Origin: JABHIE01 sp964584805
GTDB lineage: Bacteria; Planctomycetota; UBA1135
Reading direction: 5' to 3'
Length of the DNA: 64,000 bases
Assembly (NCBI GenBank): GCA_964584805.1
Contig: CAZPAY010000010.1
Span: 14,201 to 78,200, forward strand
Within the stretch, counting starts at the first letter, position 1. Every line of letters starts with the position of its first letter. Below the pieces are notes generated by a model, which saw nothing but the letters and a program-made list of their open reading frames with translations, was not told the DNA's origin and made no database searches. Positions 36,431-45,221 of this stretch are shown here, piece after piece. Made by a program: the position numbers and the translations under genes.

Positions 36431-37526
36431 ATGAAAGAACATCTCGATCGCACTGTTGAGCTAGAGCGCCGCCTTCAGCAGATCCGAGAGAGTCTTTGAC
36501 TACGCCCAGCATCAAGAAAAACGGGAAAAGTTAGAGGCGCTGATGGCAGGTGCAAATTTTTGGGACAACCAAGAGGCCGCACAAGAGACGATCGGTAAAA
36601 TGAAATTGTCAAAATCGGTCACCGAACCGATTGATGAAGCGGGTAAGGTTTATGAAGAAATCATGACCCTTGTTGAGCTTGGCGAAGAGATGGGCGCTGA
36701 CGAAATCGAAGAAGATTTGGCAGCAGCAGCAAATCGGTTTGCCAGCATGGTCGATAAGCTTGAGTTTCAAGTGATGCTTGGCGCCGAGAATGATCATTGT
36801 GATGCATATGTCACGATTCAGTCTGGCGCGGGCGGCACGGATGCCGCGGATTTCACAGAAATGTTGCGGCGGATGTATTTGCGCTGGATTGAAAAACGCA
36901 GTTTTGGCGTCGAAGAAATCGAAATTACTACAGGCGAGGAAGGCCTTCGACACGCGTGCTATCTCGTAAAAGGGCCGCATGCTTATGGTTGGCTTAAAGC
37001 AGAGCGAGGAGTGCATCGATTGGTGCGCATTTCTCCATATGACTCGCAAAACCGCCGCCACACCTCTTTTGCGGCTGTTGAGGTTCAACCCGATTTTGGC
37101 GCAGACGCGCCCATTGAAGTCGACATGAACGAAGTCCGCGTTGACACTTATCGCGCTGGCGGCGCTGGCGGCCAGCATGTCAACAAAACGGATTCAGCTG
37201 TGCGTATGACTCACGAGCCAAGTGGCATTGTGGTGCAATGTCAAAACGAGCGCTCACAACATAAAAACCGCGCACAGGCCACACGTATGTTGACGGCGCG
37301 ACTTTACGAAATGCGCGAGCGCGAGCGTGATGCTGATACAAAAGCCATGTATGGCTCAAAAGGTGAAATCGCTTGGGGTTCGCAAATCCGTTCGTATGTT
37401 ATGCATCCCTACCAAATGGTGAAAGACCACCGCACCAAACACGAGACGGGCAATACACAGGCCGTCCTTGATGGCGACTTAGACGCCTTCATGGAGGAAT
37501 ACCTCCGCTCCAAAGCTTCCCGATGA
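36431..37526 (+). CDS. prfB: Peptide chain release factor 2, with programmed +1 frameshift
   Basis: Releases peptides at UGA and UAA stops. Translation starts at ATG 36431 and reaches an in-frame TGA at 36497-36499 within the classic CTTTGAC slip site (CTT 36494-36496). A +1 shift skips base 36497 and resumes at GAC 36498. The product is about 364 residues, and its second part contains the GGAGGQHVNKTDSAVR peptidyl-hydrolysis motif and RISPYDSQNRRHTSF, where the stop-reading tripeptide is SPY rather than the usual SPF. Purines (GAGAG) precede the slip site as expected for the Shine-Dalgarno-like stimulator. The stop overlaps purH by four bases. Joined coordinates: 36431-36496 and 36498-37526. 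Confidence 0.95.
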
Positions 37527-39073
37527 ATCAAACCTTAACTGAGACTGAAACCGTGACCGAAAATCGCATCCCCGTGCGCCGCGCCCTTTTGTCTGTTTTT
37601 TACAAAGATGGCATTGTTGAATTAGCAAAAGTTCTACATGAACAAGGCGCAGAATTGTTGTCGACCGGCGGCACAATGCGTGCTTTGATCGACGCTGGCT
37701 TGCCCGTGATTGAGGTGGCGGAATACACGGGCTTTCCAGAAATGATGGACGGCCGTGTAAAAACTTTGCACCCGATGATTCACGGGGGCCTGTTGGCTCG
37801 CCGCGATGATGATGGGCATGTGGCATCGATGAAAGAACACGGCATCGCTGCGATTGATTTGGTTTGCGTTAATCTTTACCCATTTGAAGAAACGGTCGCT
37901 GGCGGCGGAACGCGCGAAGAGATTATCGAAAAAATTGATATTGGCGGGCCGAGCATGTTGCGCTCTGCCGCAAAGAATCACGAGTCGGTTGCTGTGGTTT
38001 GCGACCCAAGTGATTACTTTGGGGTTGCAGATTCCATTCGGCAAGGAGGCACGACGCTATTACAGCGGCAGAATTTGGCGGCAAAGGTTTTTGCTTGCAC
38101 GGGTGAATACGATCAAGCCATTGGGCGATGGTTTGCCCAAGAAGCCGGTGCGAGTTTGCGCTATGGCGAAAACCCACACCAAAGCGCGGGCTTCTTCCCC
38201 GACGCGCGTCGCTTCGGTTTAGGCTCAGCCGAAGTTTTGCCCGGCGGCAAAGGCATGAGCTATAACAATTGGCTCGATTTAGATGGGGCAGTTGCAGCGG
38301 CTAACGACCTGCCGGTTCCGTCTGCCGTCGTGGTGAAGCACACCAACCCATGTGGGGCCGCGTTAGGCGAGTCAGCGGTCGAAGCTCTTTCCCGCGCCTG
38401 GGACGGCGACCCGCTAAGTGCATTTGGCTCGGTCATTGCAGTGCACGCTACTTTTGACTTGGCCTGTGCCGAATTGTTGGCCGCGCCTGGGCATTTTGTG
38501 GAAGTCATTGCCGCGCCTGAATTTGAGCCTTCGGCCATTGAGTGTTTGCGGAATGGCCCGAAATGGGGTCAAAATGTGCGATTGGTGCGTTTGCCCGAGA
38601 TGGGGGCGACGCGTAAGCAATCGGAGGGGCGCCGCGTTTGGGGCGGAACTTTGGTACAAGGCTCCGACGATATTTCAGCGTTCGAAGTCGAGTTGAACAT
38701 CGCTGGTGAAATCGCGATGCCGGCTGGCCGCGAAGACGACATCCGCCTTGCTCAAACATTGGCGAAACACTTAAAGTCAAACGCTGTTTGCCTCGTTAAT
38801 GATGGCATGTTGGTTGGCGCGGGTGCGGGTCAAATGAGTCGCGTGGATTCGAGTCGTATCGCGGTTGAGAAAGCAGGCGAGCGCGCCAAAGGCTCGGTTG
38901 CCGGCTCCGATGCGTTCTTCCCTTTTCCAGATGGCCCCGAATCATTGGCCGCCGGCGGCGTGATCGCCATTTGCCAACCAGGCGGCTCCATTAAAGACGG
39001 AGAAGTCACAGCAGCTTGCGATGTGAAAGAAGTTTGCATGATTCATACCGGCACGCGTCACTTTAAACATTAA
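37523..39073 (+). CDS. purH: Bifunctional AICAR formyltransferase / IMP cyclohydrolase
   Basis: Last two steps of purine synthesis. 516 residues, the usual length. The N-terminal MGS-like IMP cyclohydrolase (about 17-160) has ALLSVFYKDGIVELAK, LLSTGGT and DGRVKTLHPMIHGGLLARR. The C-terminal formyltransferase contains RYGENPHQSAGFF, VVVKHTNPCGAAL (catalytic Lys-His), SDAFFPFPDG and ending GTRHFKH. The variant MIHGGLLARR is normal. It follows prfB with a four-base overlap. Confidence 0.95.
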   Translation: MNQTLTETETVTENRIPVRRALLSVFYKDGIVELAKVLHEQGAELLSTGGTMRALIDAGLPVIEVAEYTGFPEMMDGRVKTLHPMIHGGLLARRDDDGHVASMKEHGIAAIDLVCVNLYPFEETVAGGGTREEIIEKIDIGGPSMLRSAAKNHESVAVVCDPSDYFGVADSIRQGGTTLLQRQNLAAKVFACTGEYDQAIGRWFAQEAGASLRYGENPHQSAGFFPDARRFGLGSAEVLPGGKGMSYNNWLDLDGAVAAANDLPVPSAVVVKHTNPCGAALGESAVEALSRAWDGDPLSAFGSVIAVHATFDLACAELLAAPGHFVEVIAAPEFEPSAIECLRNGPKWGQNVRLVRLPEMGATRKQSEGRRVWGGTLVQGSDDISAFEVELNIAGEIAMPAGREDDIRLAQTLAKHLKSNAVCLVNDGMLVGAGAGQMSRVDSSRIAVEKAGERAKGSVAGSDAFFPFPDGPESLAAGGVIAICQPGGSIKDGEVTAACDVKEVCMIHTGTRHFKH

Positions 39074-39083
39074 AATCACATCC

Positions 39084-39998
39084 GTGGCAACAAAGTTTCA
39101 ATGCGAGTTATCTTGGTCTGCATCACGGGCCAAAGAGTTTGATCGGTGCAAGCGCGAGTATTGGTACAACCGCTATGCGTCGTGGGGCTGGTGGACGGAA
39201 AAACCAAGGGGCGATAAGTATGAATTTATGATTCATAAAAACCTTACTGGCTTGGCCGCGTTTACAGGCACTTGCATGCACGATGCCATCGAACATTGGT
39301 TTCAATTAAAAGCGGCTGGCACAGTAATGACCGCAAACGAATTGTATGAAGATGCCGTCGAGCGTTTCCGCGAAGGCTGGCGCATTTCAAATGACGGCTG
39401 GCAGGCTCAGCCCAACAAAATGGTGCATCTTTATGATCATCACTACGCGATTTCGATTAGCAAAGAGCGTGCGGAAAAAATGCGCGAGTTGCTTGAGCGT
39501 TCGGCGCATTACTTTTGTGAGCACGATGATTTAATTCCCGTGCGAGAAGCGGCCGTCGAAAACTGGCTCTCTGTAGAAAGCATGGATACTTACTCCTACA
39601 TTGGCACAAAGGTTTATGCGGTGCCAGACTTCGCTTATTCAGATGGCGAGAAGGTTCATGTATGGGATTGGAAAACAGGCACGCCTCGGAAAGATGACGA
39701 ATTCCAACTGCGCACCTACGCTTTATACGCGTGCGAAAAATGGTCGACAGACCCTGAAGACATTGTTTTGCACGCGTCCTACTTGGCCAAGGGCGAAACC
39801 CGCCCTATTTCCTCAACAATCGAAGATTTGTCGCTTACTCAAGATATTATGTCTTCTGGTATTCGCGACATGATGGATGTCCATTATGACCCCGATGTCG
39901 ATGACCTTATGATGGAAAACTGGCCGGCCAATGGCGATGAGCAAGCATGCCGCTGGTGTAATTTCCGTGGAGTTTGCGAAAAGGGCAAAGAACTATGA
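39084..39998 (+). CDS. PD-(D/E)XK nuclease, RecB/Cas4-like with Cys cluster
   Basis: A 304-residue stand-alone nuclease of the RecB/Cas4/AddB-like family. N-terminal SASRAKEFDRCKREYWYN has the first cysteine, VPDFAY and WDWKTG supply catalytic Asp, Asp and Lys, and the C-terminal ACRWCNFRGVCEKG adds three more cysteines. That 1+3 layout is typical of an iron-sulfur staple. The start is GTG at 39084, ten bases after purH. No cas gene, CRISPR array or RecC/AddA helicase lies nearby, so a Cas4 role is not supported. It overlaps the MscS gene by four bases. Confidence 0.78.
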   Translation: MATKFQCELSWSASRAKEFDRCKREYWYNRYASWGWWTEKPRGDKYEFMIHKNLTGLAAFTGTCMHDAIEHWFQLKAAGTVMTANELYEDAVERFREGWRISNDGWQAQPNKMVHLYDHHYAISISKERAEKMRELLERSAHYFCEHDDLIPVREAAVENWLSVESMDTYSYIGTKVYAVPDFAYSDGEKVHVWDWKTGTPRKDDEFQLRTYALYACEKWSTDPEDIVLHASYLAKGETRPISSTIEDLSLTQDIMSSGIRDMMDVHYDPDVDDLMMENWPANGDEQACRWCNFRGVCEKGKEL

Positions 39999-41269
39999 TG
40001 AAACATTATTCTGTGTGGGTAGCCGAACACGGTGGGCTTTGGCTTGAATTAGGCGCTCTATTTGTTGCAGGGCTACTGCTTAGTTTTATTGCGAAGCGTT
40101 TTTTGCTTAGCTTGGTTGAGGCGGCCGCAAAACGCACCAAAAGCGCATGGGATGACGAGCTGGTCGCGGCTCAAGTGTTTTCTCGCCTTGCTTCTTTTGC
40201 CTTGCCCGTTGTTATTTTTGTTGGGCTTCGGTTTTTAGATGAGGCCGCGAGCGGCTCCATGGCGATTGATGCCGCAACGCCATCCACAGCGCTTGTGATT
40301 CGTATTTGGGTTTTACGCTTTTTACAGGTTTGGATGGTTTGGGTTGGCATTCGCGTCATTGACGCTTTACTTAACGCTGTCGTTTCTGTTTGGAATCACG
40401 ACGAGGCCAACCGCACTCGACCGATTCGCGCCTATGCACAGGTCGTCAAAATTATCGCTTGGCTTTTCGCCGTTATCTTGGCAATCAGTTTCTTGATGGA
40501 CCAGTCGCCCTGGGCCTTGCTTGGAGGCTTGGCGGGCGCAATGACCATTTTGTTATTGGTGTTTAAAGACTCCATCATGGGCTTCGTTGCATCGGTTCAA
40601 CTTTCCAATTACGACTTGGTGCGTGTTGGCGATTGGATTGAAGTACCGAGTTACGGCGCTGACGGCGATGTGCTTGAGGTGAGTTTGCATACCGTAAAAG
40701 TGCAAAATTGGGATAAGACCATTACGACCCTACCGACAACAGCTTTGGTTACGGGTGGTTTTAAAAACTGGCGTGGCATGAGTGAATCGGGTGGCCGCCG
40801 CATCAAGCGGAGCATTTCTTTGGATATGCGCAGCGTTAAATTCGTCGACGAAACGATGCTTGCGAAATTGAAGAAAATCAATTTCATTCAAGAATATTTG
40901 AACCGCAAAGTTGATGAGGTGGGTCTTTGGAATAAAGAGCAAAACATTGACGAGTCGAGCCTTGTTAACGGCCGCCGCTTGACCAACCTTGGTACCTTTC
41001 GTGCCTACATTGAGTTTTATTTACAAAACCACCCCAACATCAGCAAAGAAATGACCTTTTTGGTGAGGCAGTTACCTCCCAATGAAAAGGGTGTGCCGAT
41101 TCAGCTTTATGTATTCTCTACCGAAAAGCGTTGGGTGCAATACGAAGCCATCATTTCAGATGTGTTCGACCACATTATTGCGGTTATCCCGGAATTTGAG
41201 CTGCGCGTTTTCCAAAATCCAACTGGTGCAGATTTTCATCGACTCATATCAGCGGAAAAACATGAATAG
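39995..41269 (+). CDS. Mechanosensitive ion channel of the MscS/YbdG type
   Basis: Inner-membrane channel opening on osmotic downshift. About 424 residues, with five predicted membrane helices in the N-terminal half. The MscS beta domain follows, with LSNYDLVRVGDWIEVPSYGADGDVLEVSLHTVKVQNWDKTITTLPT, which is the YbdG/MscM family signature region, and the C-terminal cytoplasmic vestibule. ATG at 39995 overlaps the nuclease stop (ATGA). The stop overlaps the next gene by eight bases. The tight chain nuclease, channel and DUF1570-like gene suggests cotranscription. Confidence 0.83.
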   Translation: MMKHYSVWVAEHGGLWLELGALFVAGLLLSFIAKRFLLSLVEAAAKRTKSAWDDELVAAQVFSRLASFALPVVIFVGLRFLDEAASGSMAIDAATPSTALVIRIWVLRFLQVWMVWVGIRVIDALLNAVVSVWNHDEANRTRPIRAYAQVVKIIAWLFAVILAISFLMDQSPWALLGGLAGAMTILLLVFKDSIMGFVASVQLSNYDLVRVGDWIEVPSYGADGDVLEVSLHTVKVQNWDKTITTLPTTALVTGGFKNWRGMSESGGRRIKRSISLDMRSVKFVDETMLAKLKKINFIQEYLNRKVDEVGLWNKEQNIDESSLVNGRRLTNLGTFRAYIEFYLQNHPNISKEMTFLVRQLPPNEKGVPIQLYVFSTEKRWVQYEAIISDVFDHIIAVIPEFELRVFQNPTGADFHRLISAEKHE

Positions 41270-42935
41270 AGCCACGCGATTTCATCTCCTTATTGCACTA
41301 GTCGTTGCTTGCTGTGCATCATCGGCCGCCGCCCAAAAGGTAGGAAGCAAATATTATGAAGACTCTGCAAATAGTTATAAATTCAAGCCACTGAAAGATT
41401 GGAATAACATTCCGGTCAAACCAGATTTGGCGGGGCGAGGCGTTATCGCAAGATTTGCTGCCGAAAAAGAACTCAATGTAAGACTGCCAGGGAATCAGAT
41501 TGTTTCCTCCCCGACGGCCCTTTACATTCTTCGCTTTGAATTGACCCAAGCAGCTATCACGGGTGAATCTTCAGGAGGCCTGCGAGCTAAAATGCAAAAA
41601 CCACTTGTGTCTGACGAAAGGCTTAAAAAGGTGTTGCCCGCATTAGCGCCGATACAAGATTGGAAAACAGCGTTTGAGAAGCCCTTTTTGGAGGCAGAGC
41701 AGGAAAAAATTCGAAAAGGTTTTTATGCGGAACATGTTATCTACTCTGGGCCAAGCGGATACGGCGCGGATGTGTTCGTTGATTGCTGGACCCTTCCGAT
41801 GGGTAGCTTTGAGCTCTGTTTTGTTTACATTCTCCCCGACCAGGAAAAGAAGAATAAGAAGTGGTTTGCTGCGTATAAAAAATCAATTAAAGGCATTAAG
41901 GTCGTTGAACAAACGGCTGCAATCGCCGTTGTGGGTCAACAAGGCACCTATGAAGAACAGTTTGAATATCACAAGACTCTTTCCGAAAAAGTAAGTGGAT
42001 GGACCGCGCATCCGACTCCAGGCAAGCAATACATTATTAAGACCTCGTCAGACGATAAGAATTTCATTAATAATGTAATCACACGCCTAGAGCAATCTCG
42101 AAAAGTATTTGAGCGTGATTTCCCGCCTTCGAGCGAAATGACACATGTTTCTGTTGTGCGCTTGTGCAAAAACAGAGATGAATTTAGCAAATACGGAAAC
42201 ACGAGTCCCGGGGTCGCGGGTTATTTCAATCCCGGCTCAACAGAGCTTGTTCTTTACGACTCTAAAAATCGTGATCGCCGCGAAACACTAGCCGTGATGA
42301 GCCACGAGGCCTTTCATCAGTATTGCCATTTTTTATTCGACCAGTCGGCAGCACACCGATGGTTCGATGAGGGGCATGGCGACTATTACGGTAGCTTTGA
42401 ATTTAAGGGCAGCCGCGCCAAGGCAACGGCTCATATGCCGGGTGGGCTCGACCGTTTTCAGGGCATCAAGACAATGGTGCGAGAGGAAACATATAAGCCG
42501 TTGGTTGTGCATTTAAACTCAGATCATCCAACTTGGCAAAACCAAGGGCCTGGCAATACATCTTGTTATGAGCAGTCTTGGTCGATTGTATATATGTTGC
42601 GCCAAGGTGCGCTTGGGAAGCTCTCAAAGAAGGTTTGGAAAAAGGAATATTCTGAAATCATCCCAAACTATATTCGAGTGCTAAACAAAGGTTTTGCGGC
42701 CGCCTACGCCAAGATGCGCCTTGAGGCGGAAGAAGAGCAAGCGCGGCTTGATCCTAAAAAAGACTTTAAAGAATGGAAGCGTTTTGAGGAAATACGGGCG
42801 CGGCCGTCAGGCTGGCTTAAGGTTGCGGATCGCGACAAAATTTGGAAAGATGCAATGGATGCATCGTGGGGGCAAATCGATCTCGATGAATTCGAAGCAG
42901 CTTGGTTATTGTTTGTCAGGAAGTATTTAAAGTAA
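41262..42935 (+). CDS. Secreted DUF1570-like metalloprotein
   Basis: A 557-residue exported protein. The signal peptide is FHLLIALVVACCASSAAAQ. Residues 348-352 read HEAFH (HExxH) and Glu370 in RWFDEGHGDYYG is the likely third zinc ligand, the layout of the DUF1570/peptidase-like gluzincins that are frequent in Planctomycetota. The N-terminal 300 residues have no family I know. Whether it cleaves peptides is unknown. The ATG at 41262 overlaps the MscS stop by eight bases. A decayed copy of its C-terminal half lies next to it on the minus strand. Confidence 0.68.
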   Translation: MNRATRFHLLIALVVACCASSAAAQKVGSKYYEDSANSYKFKPLKDWNNIPVKPDLAGRGVIARFAAEKELNVRLPGNQIVSSPTALYILRFELTQAAITGESSGGLRAKMQKPLVSDERLKKVLPALAPIQDWKTAFEKPFLEAEQEKIRKGFYAEHVIYSGPSGYGADVFVDCWTLPMGSFELCFVYILPDQEKKNKKWFAAYKKSIKGIKVVEQTAAIAVVGQQGTYEEQFEYHKTLSEKVSGWTAHPTPGKQYIIKTSSDDKNFINNVITRLEQSRKVFERDFPPSSEMTHVSVVRLCKNRDEFSKYGNTSPGVAGYFNPGSTELVLYDSKNRDRRETLAVMSHEAFHQYCHFLFDQSAAHRWFDEGHGDYYGSFEFKGSRAKATAHMPGGLDRFQGIKTMVREETYKPLVVHLNSDHPTWQNQGPGNTSCYEQSWSIVYMLRQGALGKLSKKVWKKEYSEIIPNYIRVLNKGFAAAYAKMRLEAEEEQARLDPKKDFKEWKRFEEIRARPSGWLKVADRDKIWKDAMDASWGQIDLDEFEAAWLLFVRKYLK

Positions 42936-42950
42936 TAACTTTCTGGGCTA

Positions 42951-43336
42951 TTTGCGCAAGTATTTCACCCATTCGGCCTCAAACCCGTCCAAGTTGATGC
43001 CATAAATGCTTTGAATCACCCGCTCAATTCCCAAAAGATCGTTCGGGCGCAGTTTTCCAATTTTGGCAATGAACTCTTTTAAGTCACCAGCTTTTTTTGC
43101 AAAAGGCTTGTCAGAGCCATAAACTCCCGAAAAGGGACTTGGTTCTTGGCGCGCGCGGCATTCCGCGCAAAAGCCTTCCGTTCATTTTTCGTCGAACACA
43201 TACATTCGGCAGCGCCCTCCTGAAACCGTGAGCCACCACCGCTTAAATGCAGTCGACTTTTAAAAATCTGATGCGTTGCCTCATGGATGTGGACGGGGTC
43301 AGCGGGCGCATCGTAGCGCGTTTGGTGCTCAATCAA
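42951..43336 (-). pseudogene. Decayed remnant of a DUF1570-like gene
   Basis: A minus-strand fragment matching the C-terminal half of the neighbouring DUF1570-like gene. From 43336 the frame reads HEATHQIFKSRLHLSGGG and FQEGAAEC (HExxH and Glu ligand equivalents). It stops early, while a shifted frame continues as GSDKPFAKKAGDLKEF and ends INLDGFEAEWVKYLRK before TAG at 42953-42951. That tail parallels the DLDEFEAAWLLFVRKYLK end of the intact gene. The frame change lies near 43112-43130, and the N-terminal half of the gene is missing. The 409-base gap 42936-43344 is explained by this remnant. Confidence 0.72.
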
Positions 43337-43344
43337 TCTTGAGT

Positions 43345-43671
43345 TTATGCCCCAGCCAATTCACTCTCTTCGGATTTAGCAGCGAGCAAAGGCATCGAGG
43401 CGCGGATCGCGGCTGCGCGACGGCGAAGGCCACGCACCTGTGATCTCTCGCGCATCAAGTAGCGGGGGTAATCACGCGTGATTGCTTCGACAGCATCTTG
43501 AAAGTCAAACTCGTCGTCGCAGTCGGCATCAAGCCCGCCTAATTCGGCAAGCAGATATTGGTAACAGCCTTCGTCGAGGACGGCTTCTTCGATCACGGCT
43601 TCGCGAGAGGCCCATTCGCGAGAAAACGCGGGCTCATTCTTTGGGAAAAAGAAGATGGTGACAGGGTTCAT
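43345..43671 (-). CDS. Small uncharacterised protein
   Basis: A 108-residue protein with no family I know. It is acidic and Glu-rich in the first two thirds (GGLDADCDDEFDFQDAVEAITRDYP), then strongly basic (RERSQVRGLRRRAAAIRA), with no signal peptide or membrane segment. A good Shine-Dalgarno (AGGAG) sits about six bases before its ATG at 43671, which supports it as a real gene. It lies next to the decayed DUF1570-like fragment and diverges from the lipoprotein gene. Confidence 0.5.
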   Translation of the reverse strand: MNPVTIFFFPKNEPAFSREWASREAVIEEAVLDEGCYQYLLAELGGLDADCDDEFDFQDAVEAITRDYPRYLMRERSQVRGLRRRAAAIRASMPLLAAKSEESELAGA

Positions 43672-43874
43672 GGAGGTTCTCCTATTTGTAATTATTTTTT
43701 TGGCAGGCGACTATGCCTGAAGGGTTTTAAAAAAATCGCGTGTGGCAATTGTTGTTCAACTCTTGTTAAACCCTGCAAAAGCAATAACGAAGTGTCGGCT
43801 CGGAGAAAACCGAAAATAGGGCGGTAAATTGCCTTCCCAGGCGGTGGATAGGGCGTAATAATTCACTTAATCTC

Positions 43875-45209
43875 GTGAAAAACTTGCACCGCTCGTCCCT
43901 TTTTCTCTGCTTGCCGTTGGTCGTTTCCTGCGGTGACTCAACTGAAAAAGCGCCAGATACACTTTCTATTTACAAAGCCGCAAATCTGACATCCGAAGCT
44001 TTCGAGAACACTAATTTTGACGCAAATATCGAGATTAATCTTACCGTTGCAAAAATCATGGGGGTTCAGCCAGCCTCGCTAACCATCCCCGCGCAAATAT
44101 CTGTTGGCGAAGATGGCTTCGACGCGGTTCTTTTCATAAGTGAAATGGACTTGCCGCAAACGGCCTTGCCCGTACCACCTTCCGTCCTCGATGCGGCGGC
44201 AAAAGCAGACCTGCGCATCACAGCGTCTGAGAATTCCGGTTTTGTCGCATCGCCCGCCGAGCCAGGCGCCTGGGAAGAGGGGGGCTATTACATTAACCCC
44301 AAGACTTTTCAAATCGCGAAAGATGCACTTTCGGAATTTATGGCCAACCATTTTATGGAGGAGCTCTTGGGTGATGAGTCTCCAGATGGCGCTCAATTCA
44401 ATCCGAGCAACAGCGTGCCCTACATCGAGGCCATAGCGGCTGAAAAAATCACAAAAGAAGAAGCCACCGCGCTTTTTATGAAAGAAATCTTTCGGCGGGT
44501 TCGCTTGAGCCCCGCTTCATTGCCCGACGGCCGGCTTCGCTATTCCGCGAACCTCATTCCGCTCGCGCAAGAAGTCATAAAAGAAGCCCTTGTGGCTATC
44601 GAAAAGCAAGAATCGTTAAAAGAGCAAACGAAGCGCGCCTTGTATCAGCCACTCCTATCGATTCTGTCGAAGCCCCTCTTTTTTGACGCCATCCTCTCCA
44701 TCGATTGGCTGCCGCGAGAGAGCGGAACTCTTTTCCCAACGGGTCTAGCCCTTACGATTCAATGCGCGGATGAAGAAACGGTATTAACTTCTTTGGATTA
44801 CATCTTTGACAGATGGCAGAGATTCATATCGCACGAAGATGCCGTTTTCTTGCAGGCGGACGGAGCCCCAGCAGCGAGCATGTTTGGGTTTGGCCCAAAC
44901 TTTAGAGCCATGCTTGAGCTTCAGTGGCAAAAAGCCCAATCTTCGGCTACAGAGGGGGCAAAGTTTTCTAAGCAGGCAAGTGAAATTGACCGCCCGTTTT
45001 ACGCCAGGGCCATTGCCGATAGCAGAGCTTCATTGAGTTTCTCTTTAAAGCAACTGGAGTTCAGAGCGGCTCAGCCGGGCATCTTTGATTTCTCCGAAGA
45101 TCGAATTATTCACGCAATAGACATCAGCGCACTCGCGGCCAATATGCCGTTATTGCTCGAGTGGGTTATTGCTGCCGAAGATTCTTCCGAAGACGACCTG
45201 GCTTTTTAG
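43875..45209 (+). CDS. Uncharacterised large lipoprotein
   Basis: A 444-residue exported lipoprotein: hydrophobic stretch then LVVSC, with the lipid-bearing Cys at residue 19. The mature part is acidic and helical with no motif I recognise. In size and style it resembles the other unknown lipoprotein at 14048-15865, but no clear sequence similarity is visible by eye. The start is GTG at 43875. It converges with the fadJ-like gene, 12 bases apart. Confidence 0.6.
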   Translation: MKNLHRSSLFLCLPLVVSCGDSTEKAPDTLSIYKAANLTSEAFENTNFDANIEINLTVAKIMGVQPASLTIPAQISVGEDGFDAVLFISEMDLPQTALPVPPSVLDAAAKADLRITASENSGFVASPAEPGAWEEGGYYINPKTFQIAKDALSEFMANHFMEELLGDESPDGAQFNPSNSVPYIEAIAAEKITKEEATALFMKEIFRRVRLSPASLPDGRLRYSANLIPLAQEVIKEALVAIEKQESLKEQTKRALYQPLLSILSKPLFFDAILSIDWLPRESGTLFPTGLALTIQCADEETVLTSLDYIFDRWQRFISHEDAVFLQADGAPAASMFGFGPNFRAMLELQWQKAQSSATEGAKFSKQASEIDRPFYARAIADSRASLSFSLKQLEFRAAQPGIFDFSEDRIIHAIDISALAANMPLLLEWVIAAEDSSEDDLAF

Positions 45210-45221
45210 TTAAGCGTTGCC

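Noticed and set aside
36609..37178. Open frame antisense to prfB (about 189 codons)
   Set aside because: Shadow of the prfB coding sequence with no recognised features.
39084..39998. Cas4 of a CRISPR system
   Set aside because: No cas1, cas2 or other cas genes and no repeat array in the window; the nuclease has the general RecB-type Cys cluster.
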